From the NCBI RefSeq assembly GCF_007489275.1, contig NZ_VLNR01000024.1:22548-86547 (forward strand): 64,000 nt of DNA. The letters run 5' to 3'. A program made the position numbers and the translations under genes. Positions 52,089 through 59,480 of this stretch are shown here, piece by piece. This DNA is from Aquimarina algiphila (lineage in GTDB: Bacteria; Bacteroidota; Bacteroidia; Flavobacteriales; Flavobacteriaceae). Every line of letters starts with the position of its first letter. The stretch's first letter is position 1. Under the pieces are notes generated by a model that saw only the letters and a program-made list of their open reading frames with translations, did no database searches and was not told the DNA's origin.

Positions 52089-52964
52089 ATGAAAATAGTA
52101 ATAGGAGCAGCCGCAGGTAACGTAGGTAGCCGTATCGCAAAAAAAGTAGCGTCAGCAAATCATTCAGTGGTATTATTAGGAAATAAGCTAGACTCTTTAC
52201 AAAATTTGAACATCCCAAACTCATCTTCACATGAAGTGGATATGAGTTATATAGAACAGGTAGTTGCTCATACAAAAGGAGCAGATGCATTTTTCTGGCT
52301 TGTGCCACCAGCACTTGGAGTATCAAGTCTAAAAGAGTGGTATGATGATATCATTTCTTCTGGAGTAGCTGCCATTAAAGAACATAATATTCCTCGTGTA
52401 GTAGCCCTTTCTTCTCTTGGTGCTGGAGCTGCCGATAACCTAGGTACTGTAACTTATGTAGGAAACTTGGAAAGAGCTTTTAAAGAAGTAGCATCGAATG
52501 TAGTTTTCTTAAGACCTGGATATTTTATGGAAAACTTCTTGTTGCAAAAGAATGACATCCTTAAAAATGGTTATTTTTCATTTCCATATGCCACAGATCA
52601 TGACATTCCTTTTGTAAGTGCAGACGATATTGGAGATATAGCTGCAGAATATCTTATGGATACCCGTTGGGCAGGTCAATGGAGCAGGAATATTATGGGG
52701 CCGAGCAATATTACTCTTAAAGAAGCGGCAGATATTTTCTCAGCAGAGTTACAACAAGAGATTGTATATAAGCAGGTGACTTATAATGATGTAAAAAATC
52801 AATTTGCACAATTTGGTGCTAATGATACTGTTCAAAAAGAATTGGTCGACCTCTATATGGCTCTGGGAGATCCCAACGGTGCCTATGCGACTCCTAGAAC
52901 ATTCGAAGGGAATACACCAACAACTCTTGAATATGTAATCCGAAATAAGTTTATTTCAAAATAA
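52089..52964 (+). CDS. NmrA-family NAD(P)H-dependent reductase
   Basis: 291 residues from the ATG at 52089 (MKIVIGAAAGNVGSRIAKKV, the dinucleotide site); the frame begins eight residues upstream inside the previous gene. FFWLVPPALGV and RVVALSSLGAGAADN are typical of the azoreductase/NmrA group. With an HxlR regulator next door, a quinone or electrophile detoxifying reductase is likely. Last gene before the right tRNA fragment. Confidence 0.85.
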   Translation: MKIVIGAAAGNVGSRIAKKVASANHSVVLLGNKLDSLQNLNIPNSSSHEVDMSYIEQVVAHTKGADAFFWLVPPALGVSSLKEWYDDIISSGVAAIKEHNIPRVVALSSLGAGAADNLGTVTYVGNLERAFKEVASNVVFLRPGYFMENFLLQKNDILKNGYFSFPYATDHDIPFVSADDIGDIAAEYLMDTRWAGQWSRNIMGPSNITLKEAADIFSAELQQEIVYKQVTYNDVKNQFAQFGANDTVQKELVDLYMALGDPNGAYATPRTFEGNTPTTLEYVIRNKFISK

Positions 52965-53098
52965 TAAATATAGAGTAGATGCTTCTAAAAACATCTTAAA
53001 CAAAGTTATTCATACTATAAAAAATTTGTAGCAAAGAACTATGGTAAAATCTATCTTTTTTAAAGATATCAAAATATATGATTATTGTATCAGGACAT

Positions 53099-53131
53099 AA
53101 AAAAGGCTTAGATTTTCATCTAAGCCTTTTT
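53099..53131. terminator. Terminator shared by the tRNA fragment and the reductase gene
   Basis: A 13-bp stem (53101-53113 with 53118-53130), loop TTTC, with A and T runs on both sides. On the minus strand it is the natural terminator of the tRNA-Leu gene end; on the plus strand it can stop transcription from 52964. Nothing else is seen in 52965-53098 or 53189-53354. Confidence 0.8.
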
Positions 53132-53133
53132 TG

Positions 53134-53188
53134 TACTCGAGGTGGGAATCGAACCCACACGACCGAAGTCACTGGATTTTGAATCCAG
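53134..53188 (-). repeat. Attachment-site copy: 3' part of tRNA-Leu(CAA)
   Basis: Read on the minus strand, an intact anticodon arm (CTGGA-TTCAAAA-TCCAG, anticodon CAA), the long variable arm around GACTTCGGTC, the T arm GTGGG-TTCGATT-CCCAC and the 3' acceptor strand CTCGAGTA follow in order. The D arm and the 5' acceptor strand are missing: the sequence beyond 53189 is unrelated. This is the copy left at one end of an element inserted in a tRNA gene; CCA is not encoded. Confidence 0.82.
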
Positions 53189-53354
53189 CGATTATATAAC
53201 ATTAACACATTTTAAAACCCTTTAATTCCCATAAACACTAAGCAAATATTGATACTTATGTTTGTTAGCATTAATTTAAATGATACAAAAATCTCAATTT
53301 GTTTAACCCATGTTTACCCTAATTTGTTTATATTAGAGTTAAAATAATAATCTT

Positions 53355-54569
53355 ATGTCATCCGTTAAAGTAATTCTTTACAAAAGCAAAAAAAAAGCAG
53401 ATGGTAAACATCCGATAGCCTTAAGAGTTATAAAAGATCGCAAACCGAGTTATTTTTATTTAGAGTGGATCGATGAAAGATATTGGGATCCTAAAAAATT
53501 AAAAGTTAAAAACTCCTATCATAGTGCACCTAGATTAAACAATCTTATCCTCAAAAAAATTACCGCAGCAGACGACTTGATTCTTCGCTTTGAAGCAGAA
53601 AATGAAACCTACACTTCATCTCGAATTACTAATGCATTAAAAGGGAATTCGACAACTAGCCTACTCTTCGAATATACTCAGGAGTATTTTGAAAGTTTAT
53701 ATAAACTAGAAAAATATAGTAGAGCCATTACTGATGAAGGCAGAATAAAACAATTCAAAGAATTTCTTGGTAATAGAAATATTTCATTTGAAGAAATTAC
53801 GATAGCTCTTTTAAATAAATTTAAAGTATACTTGGCTACAAAACAAAAAGTATCTGAAAGATCAATTATGAATAGCTTAGTAGTAATTAGAACTATTTTT
53901 AACAGAGCTATAAATGATGGGATTGTAGAACAAAAATATTATCCGTTCGGAAAAAACAAAATACATATTAAATTCCCTCAGACTATAAAAATTGGCTTAG
54001 ATGAAAAAGAGATGATAGCTATTGAAGAACTTGACCTAAAAAAAGGCTCTACTATTTGGCATTCAAGAAATATATTTCTCTTCTCTTTTTATCTTGCTGG
54101 CATGAGAGTTTCGGACGTTTTAAGAGTGAAATGGAACGACATTAAAGGCGATAGATTATACTATCAAATGGAGAAAAACAAAAAAGTAGATTCTTTAAAA
54201 CTCCCAAATAAAGTAATTGAAATTTTAGGGTTTTATACCAATAACAAAAAAGATCCTGACGATTATATTTTTCCTGAACTCAAAAAAGCTAAAAAGAATG
54301 ACTCAAAAGATCAGTATAGAAAAACAAAAACCGCAATAAAGAAATTCAATAACTATTTAGAAGAAATTGCTAAAAAAGCAGAAATCGACAAAAAAGTAAC
54401 TATGCATATCGCCAGACATTCTTTTGGAAATATTGCTGGAGATAAGATCTCTCCTTATATGTTACAAAAACTGTACAGACATTCAAATTTAAGCACCACG
54501 ATAGGTTATCAAGCTAACTTCATGCATAAAGATACTGATCAGGCATTAGATAGTGTTTTAAATTTTTAA
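53355..54569 (+). CDS. Tyrosine recombinase / site-specific integrase
   Basis: 404 residues of the Bacteroidota element type: an N-terminal arm-binding region (about 1-90), a SAM-like core-binding domain (about 100-190) and the catalytic domain. The catalytic Arg is in LAGMRVSDVLRVKW (about 250), His-x-x-Arg in HIARHSFG (about 355), the later His in LYRHSNLSTTIGY (about 380) with the nucleophile Tyr of GYQANF. It lies directly beside the tRNA-Leu attachment copy and is complete. Confidence 0.93.
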   Translation: MSSVKVILYKSKKKADGKHPIALRVIKDRKPSYFYLEWIDERYWDPKKLKVKNSYHSAPRLNNLILKKITAADDLILRFEAENETYTSSRITNALKGNSTTSLLFEYTQEYFESLYKLEKYSRAITDEGRIKQFKEFLGNRNISFEEITIALLNKFKVYLATKQKVSERSIMNSLVVIRTIFNRAINDGIVEQKYYPFGKNKIHIKFPQTIKIGLDEKEMIAIEELDLKKGSTIWHSRNIFLFSFYLAGMRVSDVLRVKWNDIKGDRLYYQMEKNKKVDSLKLPNKVIEILGFYTNNKKDPDDYIFPELKKAKKNDSKDQYRKTKTAIKKFNNYLEEIAKKAEIDKKVTMHIARHSFGNIAGDKISPYMLQKLYRHSNLSTTIGYQANFMHKDTDQALDSVLNF

Positions 54570-54938
54570 GAGGAACCTTATTTCACCTCATAATTTGACG
54601 TTTTCCTATCCTTCAACGACAAGCTTTTTTTCCATTAATTTTTTGGGTATTGTGTAAATTACCACAAAAATCAAAAAACCTAATTTGGTAAACCAATAAC
54701 AAATTTCCCTGCTTCAAGAGGTTTTAAGGTTTTTTGTAAGCTATAGTTTTAGTGATAAACAAAAGCTTAAAATATTGTGGTAAAACCGTAATTACAATTG
54801 CATTATATGTAGTAATTTTAACGTTAAAATATTATTTAATAAGCCAAACTTGAATTTGAGGTAAATTATTAGAAAAATAAAATAGTAGACTTTCTTGAAA
54901 TAATATCTTTACGATATAACATCAAAAAACTTAAAGTC
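54570..54938. other. Spacer after the integrase
   Basis: 369 bases without a supported gene, very AT-rich. It holds GGTAAAACCGTA at 54779-54790, also found at 6449-6460, and must hold the promoter of the small lipoprotein gene. Confidence 0.4.
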
Positions 54939-55112
54939 ATGAAAACTATTTTTTATTCATTAGTATTAATTTTTGTTTCATCTACTTTCATTGGTTGTGA
55001 AGCCAATTCCATAGAAAATGAAACTTTAGAATTAGAAAAATCAGATACTTCAACTTTCGAACTGGTTGCTATAGATAAAGAAGATGCAGAAACCATCGGA
55101 ACACGAGATTAA
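54939..55112 (+). CDS. Small lipoprotein
   Basis: A 57-residue frame: MKTIFYSLVLIFVSSTFIGC is a lipoprotein signal with lipobox FIGC, followed by a short acidic mature peptide ending in ETIGTRD. The stop TAA is at 55110-55112, so the last 29 bases overlap the start of the next gene in another frame, which suggests coupled translation. The length and lack of conserved domain make function unknown. Confidence 0.6.
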   Translation: MKTIFYSLVLIFVSSTFIGCEANSIENETLELEKSDTSTFELVAIDKEDAETIGTRD

Positions 55113-55887
55113 CAAAAAAAATAACCTTCTTCGGAATGGGAAAATAAGTATGATTACGCTATTGATAACTGGTGTTTTCACCATTGCGTTTATCGCTGTT
55201 TTTTTTCCTAAAAAAAGTCCAGCTTTAATATCAGCTGAGCAATCTTATATCGAAGTAGATGATGCCCGTATAATTGCAGATGATAATCTAAAAATATGTT
55301 TGAAAGAATTTCATCAAGGACTTATTTCCAAGGCTTATTTACATTCTGAATTAACTGATCAAATTCCTCTGGTTCTCACTCTTGAAACAGAATCAGAGGT
55401 TTTAAAAAAAAACTACAAGACTATAGCTAAAGCCGATAAGGTGTTTGGATTTCGTAGTTCAAAAATATTTCTAGGTCATTTGGGCATGCCTGTAGTATCT
55501 TCTTTCATGGGGTTATTTTTACTCTTATTGTTTTTTAAAGAGGAAGACTTTTTCTGGAGAAAAGTAATTCTGGCTTTTGGACTCACTGCTCTTCTTACAG
55601 GCCTTTTTTATGTGATCTGGGTCTTTTACCCCAAACCTGATATTCCCGAATCAATTTATATCCTGATGCTTTTCGGTATGGACATCGGTGCAAGCTGCAT
55701 CTCTTATATAATTGGCAGATACATTTATAACCTATCTCGAATAGATTTAAAATTAAAAATCCACCATTTAATGCACCTCATTATGGGAGATATACGCCAG
55801 AAGTATATTAACAAACTGTCCAAAGAAGATCGCACAAAGTACTTGAGTGATTATATAGGAGAAATTAAAAACTTATCACAGAAGTAA
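55084..55887 (+). CDS. Integral membrane protein of unknown function
   Basis: 267 residues with membrane helices at about 21-44 (ISMITLLITGVFTIAFIAVFF) and three more at about 135-220, and a soluble section between the first and second (about 45-130). The C-terminal tail is basic and helical. No family recognised. Its start lies inside the small lipoprotein gene and its stop overlaps the next start by one base (TAATG). Confidence 0.65.
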   Translation: MQKPSEHEINKKNNLLRNGKISMITLLITGVFTIAFIAVFFPKKSPALISAEQSYIEVDDARIIADDNLKICLKEFHQGLISKAYLHSELTDQIPLVLTLETESEVLKKNYKTIAKADKVFGFRSSKIFLGHLGMPVVSSFMGLFLLLLFFKEEDFFWRKVILAFGLTALLTGLFYVIWVFYPKPDIPESIYILMLFGMDIGASCISYIIGRYIYNLSRIDLKLKIHHLMHLIMGDIRQKYINKLSKEDRTKYLSDYIGEIKNLSQK

Positions 55888-56123
55888 TGAAAAGTTCAAA
55901 GGGGAAAGATATACTAAAAAGAGATCGGGAAGGATTAGCTTTTGTTAGTAGAAGCCTAGCCAAGGAACTTGAAAAAGAAATGGAGGAATGCCTTGCACAA
56001 CAGGAAAAAGAAATCACCAATTTGAAAACTATGCTTTATGAACATGCCAAACAAAAATTCAACTCTTCCTCCGAGTTTCAATTATATGTATTCAAAAATT
56101 TGGAAGTAAAACCTAGCTTTTAA
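55887..56123 (+). CDS. Small coiled-coil protein
   Basis: 78 residues, highly charged, with a helix of coiled-coil type (about 20-65: SLAKELEKEMEECLAQQEKE). It is coupled to the preceding membrane protein gene by a one-base overlap and ends 3 bp from the convergent XRE gene. No family recognised. Confidence 0.6.
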   Translation: MKSSKGKDILKRDREGLAFVSRSLAKELEKEMEECLAQQEKEITNLKTMLYEHAKQKFNSSSEFQLYVFKNLEVKPSF

Positions 56124-56126
56124 TAG

Positions 56127-56525
56127 TTATTTATCATACCCCTTAACAAGTTTCAACACTCTAAATGCCGCATTCTTATCGATAATATTTGAAAATACTT
56201 TGTGGCGCATTAAAGCATCTTCATGTTGTGCACAAAACAGAGCTAACTCTTCCAGATTGGCGAAGTGTAGATTTTCATAAGTGCGCTTGTCATTGATAGC
56301 TTTCATTTTTTCAGCGTCTAGGAACATATCCCCAATATCTTTAATCAACCACAAAGGATTGATTTCGTCAAAAGCTTCAATAATCCCCTGGATGATTTTA
56401 TCTCCTGCATTGCGCTTATCATTAAGCACATCACTTATTGTTTGTGAAGAAACCTTGACTTTCAGAGCAAGCTCTTTCTGATTTAAGCCATAGTAATCCA
56501 TGATTTCTTTAATCTTTTCCTTCAT
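56127..56525 (-). CDS. XRE-type helix-turn-helix regulator
   Basis: 132 residues with an N-terminal XRE domain (about 1-60; IMDYYGLNQKELALKVKVSSQTISDVLNDKR) and a helical C-terminal part. The form is that of element-borne repressors. It is divergent from the small DNA-binding protein gene at 56642; a perfect 18-bp palindrome lies between them. Confidence 0.85.
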   Translation of the reverse strand: MKEKIKEIMDYYGLNQKELALKVKVSSQTISDVLNDKRNAGDKIIQGIIEAFDEINPLWLIKDIGDMFLDAEKMKAINDKRTYENLHFANLEELALFCAQHEDALMRHKVFSNIIDKNAAFRVLKLVKGYDK

Positions 56526-56641
56526 ATATAGGAGAATTATATAAATAAATACAATTTTAGCTTACTAATAAGCAATAATTTTATTATATTTGGGTATACA
56601 TACAAAGATATTAAAGAAAATAGTTATTTAATGCAAACTGG

Positions 56642-56659
56642 TTGTGGAAATTTCCACAA
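56642..56659. promoter_or_regulatory. Perfect 18-bp palindrome, probable XRE operator
   Basis: TTGTGGAAATTTCCACAA is identical to its reverse complement. It lies 117 bp upstream of the XRE start and at the very beginning of the divergent reading frame, where a bound repressor would cover the translation or transcription start. Confidence 0.55.
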
Positions 56660-56869
56660 TGCGCACTAAACTTAGTACAATTGAGACCAAAAGGCAGGAA
56701 AAAAATAGAGCTTTGGCTGATTGAGAATAAGCATATTTTAAATATTACTGGATTAGAAAAAGTGTGTGAAATTCAAAAAGGCCGAATTCAAAAGTTCATC
56801 ACTCACGGTGGTAAATTAAACGACAAGGAAGTTCAGGCGATTGAGCTTCGAATCAAGTGTCTTTGTTAA
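56642..56869 (+). CDS. Small helix-turn-helix-like protein
   Basis: 75 residues if the TTG at 56642 is used; the first 15 residues look non-coding (the operator palindrome is part of them), and the real start may be a later TTG around 56678. The core KIELWLIENKHILNITGLEKVCEIQKGRIQKFITHGGKLNDKEVQ resembles the short XRE-like DNA-binding modules of Bacteroidota elements. It is divergent from the XRE repressor and may form a switch with it. Confidence 0.5.
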   Translation: MWKFPQCALNLVQLRPKGRKKIELWLIENKHILNITGLEKVCEIQKGRIQKFITHGGKLNDKEVQAIELRIKCLC

Positions 56870-56886
56870 CTGGTAAAACGAGAACA

Positions 56887-57492
56887 ATGAAAAAAGAATC
56901 CCTTTCTCAACAGGAGTACATTGTAAGTTTACTTAGAGAGCTACAATTAGAGGTATCCGAATTTATGCTTCAATTGTCTTATGGGAGTACTTACGAAAAA
57001 AAAATATACCAATGGATGATAACGTATTACCTACAACAAACCCCATTGGATAAAGCAGCAGCAGCGATACTGGAGCAAAGAAGAGGATTACTATTTCAAT
57101 CCAATGAATTTCTATCGAACTCTATTAAAAAGAAAAAGTGTTTGGATAAGGTTATGCGCAAACTTAACTCTCAATCTAGTTATACAAGTTTACCTCTTAA
57201 AGAACAGAAGGTAATTCAAATCAAAGCTAACGCTTTTGTAGATAGTAGCTTACGAAGCGCTGACGCAATTGCAAAATTTCTATTACATACTATTGCTTTA
57301 GCCAAAGAAAATAGTTTCAATACGAAGCATAACACAAATCATGCTAAAAAAGACAGTTTTATGAAATCTATATTTTCACCCCAAGACCAGAGCAAAGTAG
57401 GCTACCCCTCTTTATTAAATTTGAGTTTATGTACAATAACCCCTTTAATTTACTTCTGTTTCCTTTTACTATTGTTCTTTTATGCTCCCTGA
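56887..57492 (+). CDS. Protein with EFM-QL motif and C-terminal membrane helix
   Basis: 201 residues from the ATG at 56887 (MKKESLSQQEY). The N-terminal part carries LQLEVSEFMLQLSYGSTYEKKIYQW, similar to the short protein encoded just downstream. The C-terminus is one long hydrophobic segment (LNLSLCTITPLIYFCFLLLL), so the body probably stays cytoplasmic and membrane-bound. No family recognised. Confidence 0.6.
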   Translation: MKKESLSQQEYIVSLLRELQLEVSEFMLQLSYGSTYEKKIYQWMITYYLQQTPLDKAAAAILEQRRGLLFQSNEFLSNSIKKKKCLDKVMRKLNSQSSYTSLPLKEQKVIQIKANAFVDSSLRSADAIAKFLLHTIALAKENSFNTKHNTNHAKKDSFMKSIFSPQDQSKVGYPSLLNLSLCTITPLIYFCFLLLLFFYAP

Positions 57493-57643
57493 TCAAATAA
57501 ATAGTATACCTCCAGAAGTACTTTTTGATACACTTCGAGGATTAAATATCGACATTGGAGAATTCATGTATCAACTTCTGAACGATAACCCTAAAGCAAT
57601 AATGATCTATGCCAAAATATATATAGAACATAATACTAGTTAA
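57482..57643 (+). CDS. Short protein related to its upstream neighbour
   Basis: A 53-residue frame, ATG at 57482 and TAA at 57641-57643, overlapping the previous stop by 11 bp. Its LRGLNIDIGEFMYQLLNDNPKAIMIYAKIY resembles the LQLEVSEFMLQLS region of the neighbouring protein, which supports it as a real, duplicated small gene. Confidence 0.5.
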   Translation: MLPDQINSIPPEVLFDTLRGLNIDIGEFMYQLLNDNPKAIMIYAKIYIEHNTS

Positions 57644-58078
57644 GTTTTCCCTATAACCTTAACTCAAGTTCCAAATCACATAAACCTGCTTATGCTTTTT
57701 TAATCAATAATAAATCGCACCAATCCTAAAAAGAAGAAACCTGGTATGCTCTACTATTTCTTCAAATAAGGAAATTTTAAGAAGTAATTTCAAAATAATT
57801 AAAAAAACAAAGTAACAAATCAAACATTTCTGACATTAACAGTTATATCAATTTCTCAAAATCCAACTTATGAAAATATTACTTTATTACACAATTAGAA
57901 AGACTACATAATAGTTTACAACATAGAAACTCAAAACTAAGAGATTATAGCGCTGTAATCAAGTCGTTTTGATTTCCCTGACCCAAAAGGAGCTTCTTCT
58001 TTAACAGACCTTATAATGACTTTAGGTCTGATGTTACCCCAATATTTAAATCAATACTAACTATTTAAATTTAAACAA
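57644..58078. other. Spacer before the Sel1 gene
   Basis: 435 bases without a supported gene on either strand. It should hold the promoter of the Sel1-toxin-immunity unit. No repeat or hairpin stood out. Confidence 0.4.
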
Positions 58079-59461
58079 ATGAAAAAATCAGTTGTATGGG
58101 GCTTGCTATGTCTTGCCCTAACCTTTGTGCAAATCAATTATGCGCAAGATTGTGCCGATAAAGTTGAAGTCGCCAAAGACTATATGGAGATCGTAGATTC
58201 CCTTAGTCCAGAAATAAAAGAACAATTAAGACAGAATATTTTGCCCTGTATATCAGATAATAATCAGGATGCACTTTTAATCGAAGCTATTCTTATTCTC
58301 TCAAATAATCCCACAGAACAACAAGAACGAATATCATTTGCCACAATTAAACGCTCCGCAGAGAGTGGAGAAACTATAGCATACAAACAACTTGCTACTC
58401 TTTATAAACAAGGTATTGGCACTCAGGTGAATTTAAAAGAGTCAAAAAGATGGTATGACTTAGCAGCTAATGAAGGTGATTCTTTTGCTCAGTATGCGTT
58501 AGGATATTATCAAATGAAAGGTCTTGCAGGAGAACAACAAGATTATCAAGCGGCTCGAAATAGTTTTCAATCATCCACATACCCTATGGCAAATCATTGG
58601 TCTGCCATAATGGATTATTTTGGGTATGGAACAACAGCCGATCCAACTAAAGCATTAGAAACATTAGACGCTAATGGTATTAAAAACAGTGAGATATTAG
58701 CGGCTTTTCTTCGAGCAGAACAAGGTAATCCAGAACCAACCATTTCAACCCAAGAATTAAATCTTATCAACTCTTTTGATGATGCTATCGAAACCATAAC
58801 ATTTGATGATATCAATAAGAGATTCGAAGCCAAAATTGTGGAACTGGATTGGAAAGAAGAAAAGGTTAAACGAGTTGAAGATGTAAAATTTAGCTTTAGT
58901 GCCGCTAGTAGTGGTTTAGCGTATGATATAGAAATAGCAGGAACTATTCTACAAGGCAATGCAACCTATGGGGCAGAAAATACCATGACGTTAGAAGGGG
59001 TAAGTTTTCCCATAAAAAGATTATATAAAGACTCCGATAATGATAACGTTACCTATATTGTTAAAGATATTAAATTTGATTTAATACCTATTGGAGATAT
59101 AACATATGTAGTTGGAAAAATCAATGCAGATATTGTAGATTTTAAAGAATCTTCACCTCCTCTATTTGTGATTTTAAAACCTTTACCACCACTCCCTCCA
59201 GACGTAAATTTTCATATTTCTCCTAATCCATCGAAAAGAAATACTTTTTTATATTATACTCTTGACAAAGCTTATGAAACCTATTTTGAAATATTCGATT
59301 TTGCAGGACTCCTTAGATATTCCTCTCCAAAAGTAATGAAACCAGAAGGGAGTCAAACAGTGTATCTAGACTCAAGAGGATTAGGGCTTAGAACAGGAAT
59401 TTATTTTGTCATTTTGCATACAAATGAACATCAACATCAAGCTTCTTTAATAATAAAATAA
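58079..59461 (+). CDS. Sel1-repeat protein with T9SS sorting domain
   Basis: 460 residues: a signal peptide (VVWGLLCLALTFVQINYAQ), Sel1-like repeats (about 95-200; AYKQLATLYKQGIGTQVNLKESKRWYDLAA, FAQYALGYYQMKGLAGEQQDYQAARNSF), a beta-rich middle, and a C-terminal type A sorting domain of the type IX secretion system (about 375-460; FHISPNPSKRNTFLYYTL ... LRTGIYFVILHT). It is therefore secreted or surface-bound. It lies 19 bp before the toxin gene and is probably co-expressed with it. Confidence 0.83.
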   Translation: MKKSVVWGLLCLALTFVQINYAQDCADKVEVAKDYMEIVDSLSPEIKEQLRQNILPCISDNNQDALLIEAILILSNNPTEQQERISFATIKRSAESGETIAYKQLATLYKQGIGTQVNLKESKRWYDLAANEGDSFAQYALGYYQMKGLAGEQQDYQAARNSFQSSTYPMANHWSAIMDYFGYGTTADPTKALETLDANGIKNSEILAAFLRAEQGNPEPTISTQELNLINSFDDAIETITFDDINKRFEAKIVELDWKEEKVKRVEDVKFSFSAASSGLAYDIEIAGTILQGNATYGAENTMTLEGVSFPIKRLYKDSDNDNVTYIVKDIKFDLIPIGDITYVVGKINADIVDFKESSPPLFVILKPLPPLPPDVNFHISPNPSKRNTFLYYTLDKAYETYFEIFDFAGLLRYSSPKVMKPEGSQTVYLDSRGLGLRTGIYFVILHTNEHQHQASLIIK

Positions 59462-59480
59462 ACCAACCTAAATATAAAAC

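Larger units (their letters stand above)
42995..53188. mobile_element. Genomic island remnant flanked by tRNA-Leu fragments
   Basis: A 10.2-kb segment between two direct repeats of the tRNA-Leu 3' end. Its cargo consists only of regulators, oxidoreductases and small exported proteins and contains no integrase of its own; one gene (46997-47830) has clearly higher G+C. The right repeat is adjacent to an intact integrase. I read it as an older element, or the distal part of a tandem array, at the same tRNA site. Confidence 0.55.

Noticed and set aside
53134..53188. A functional tRNA-Leu gene
   Set aside because: The D arm and 5' acceptor strand are missing, so only the 3' fragment is present; treated as an attachment copy.
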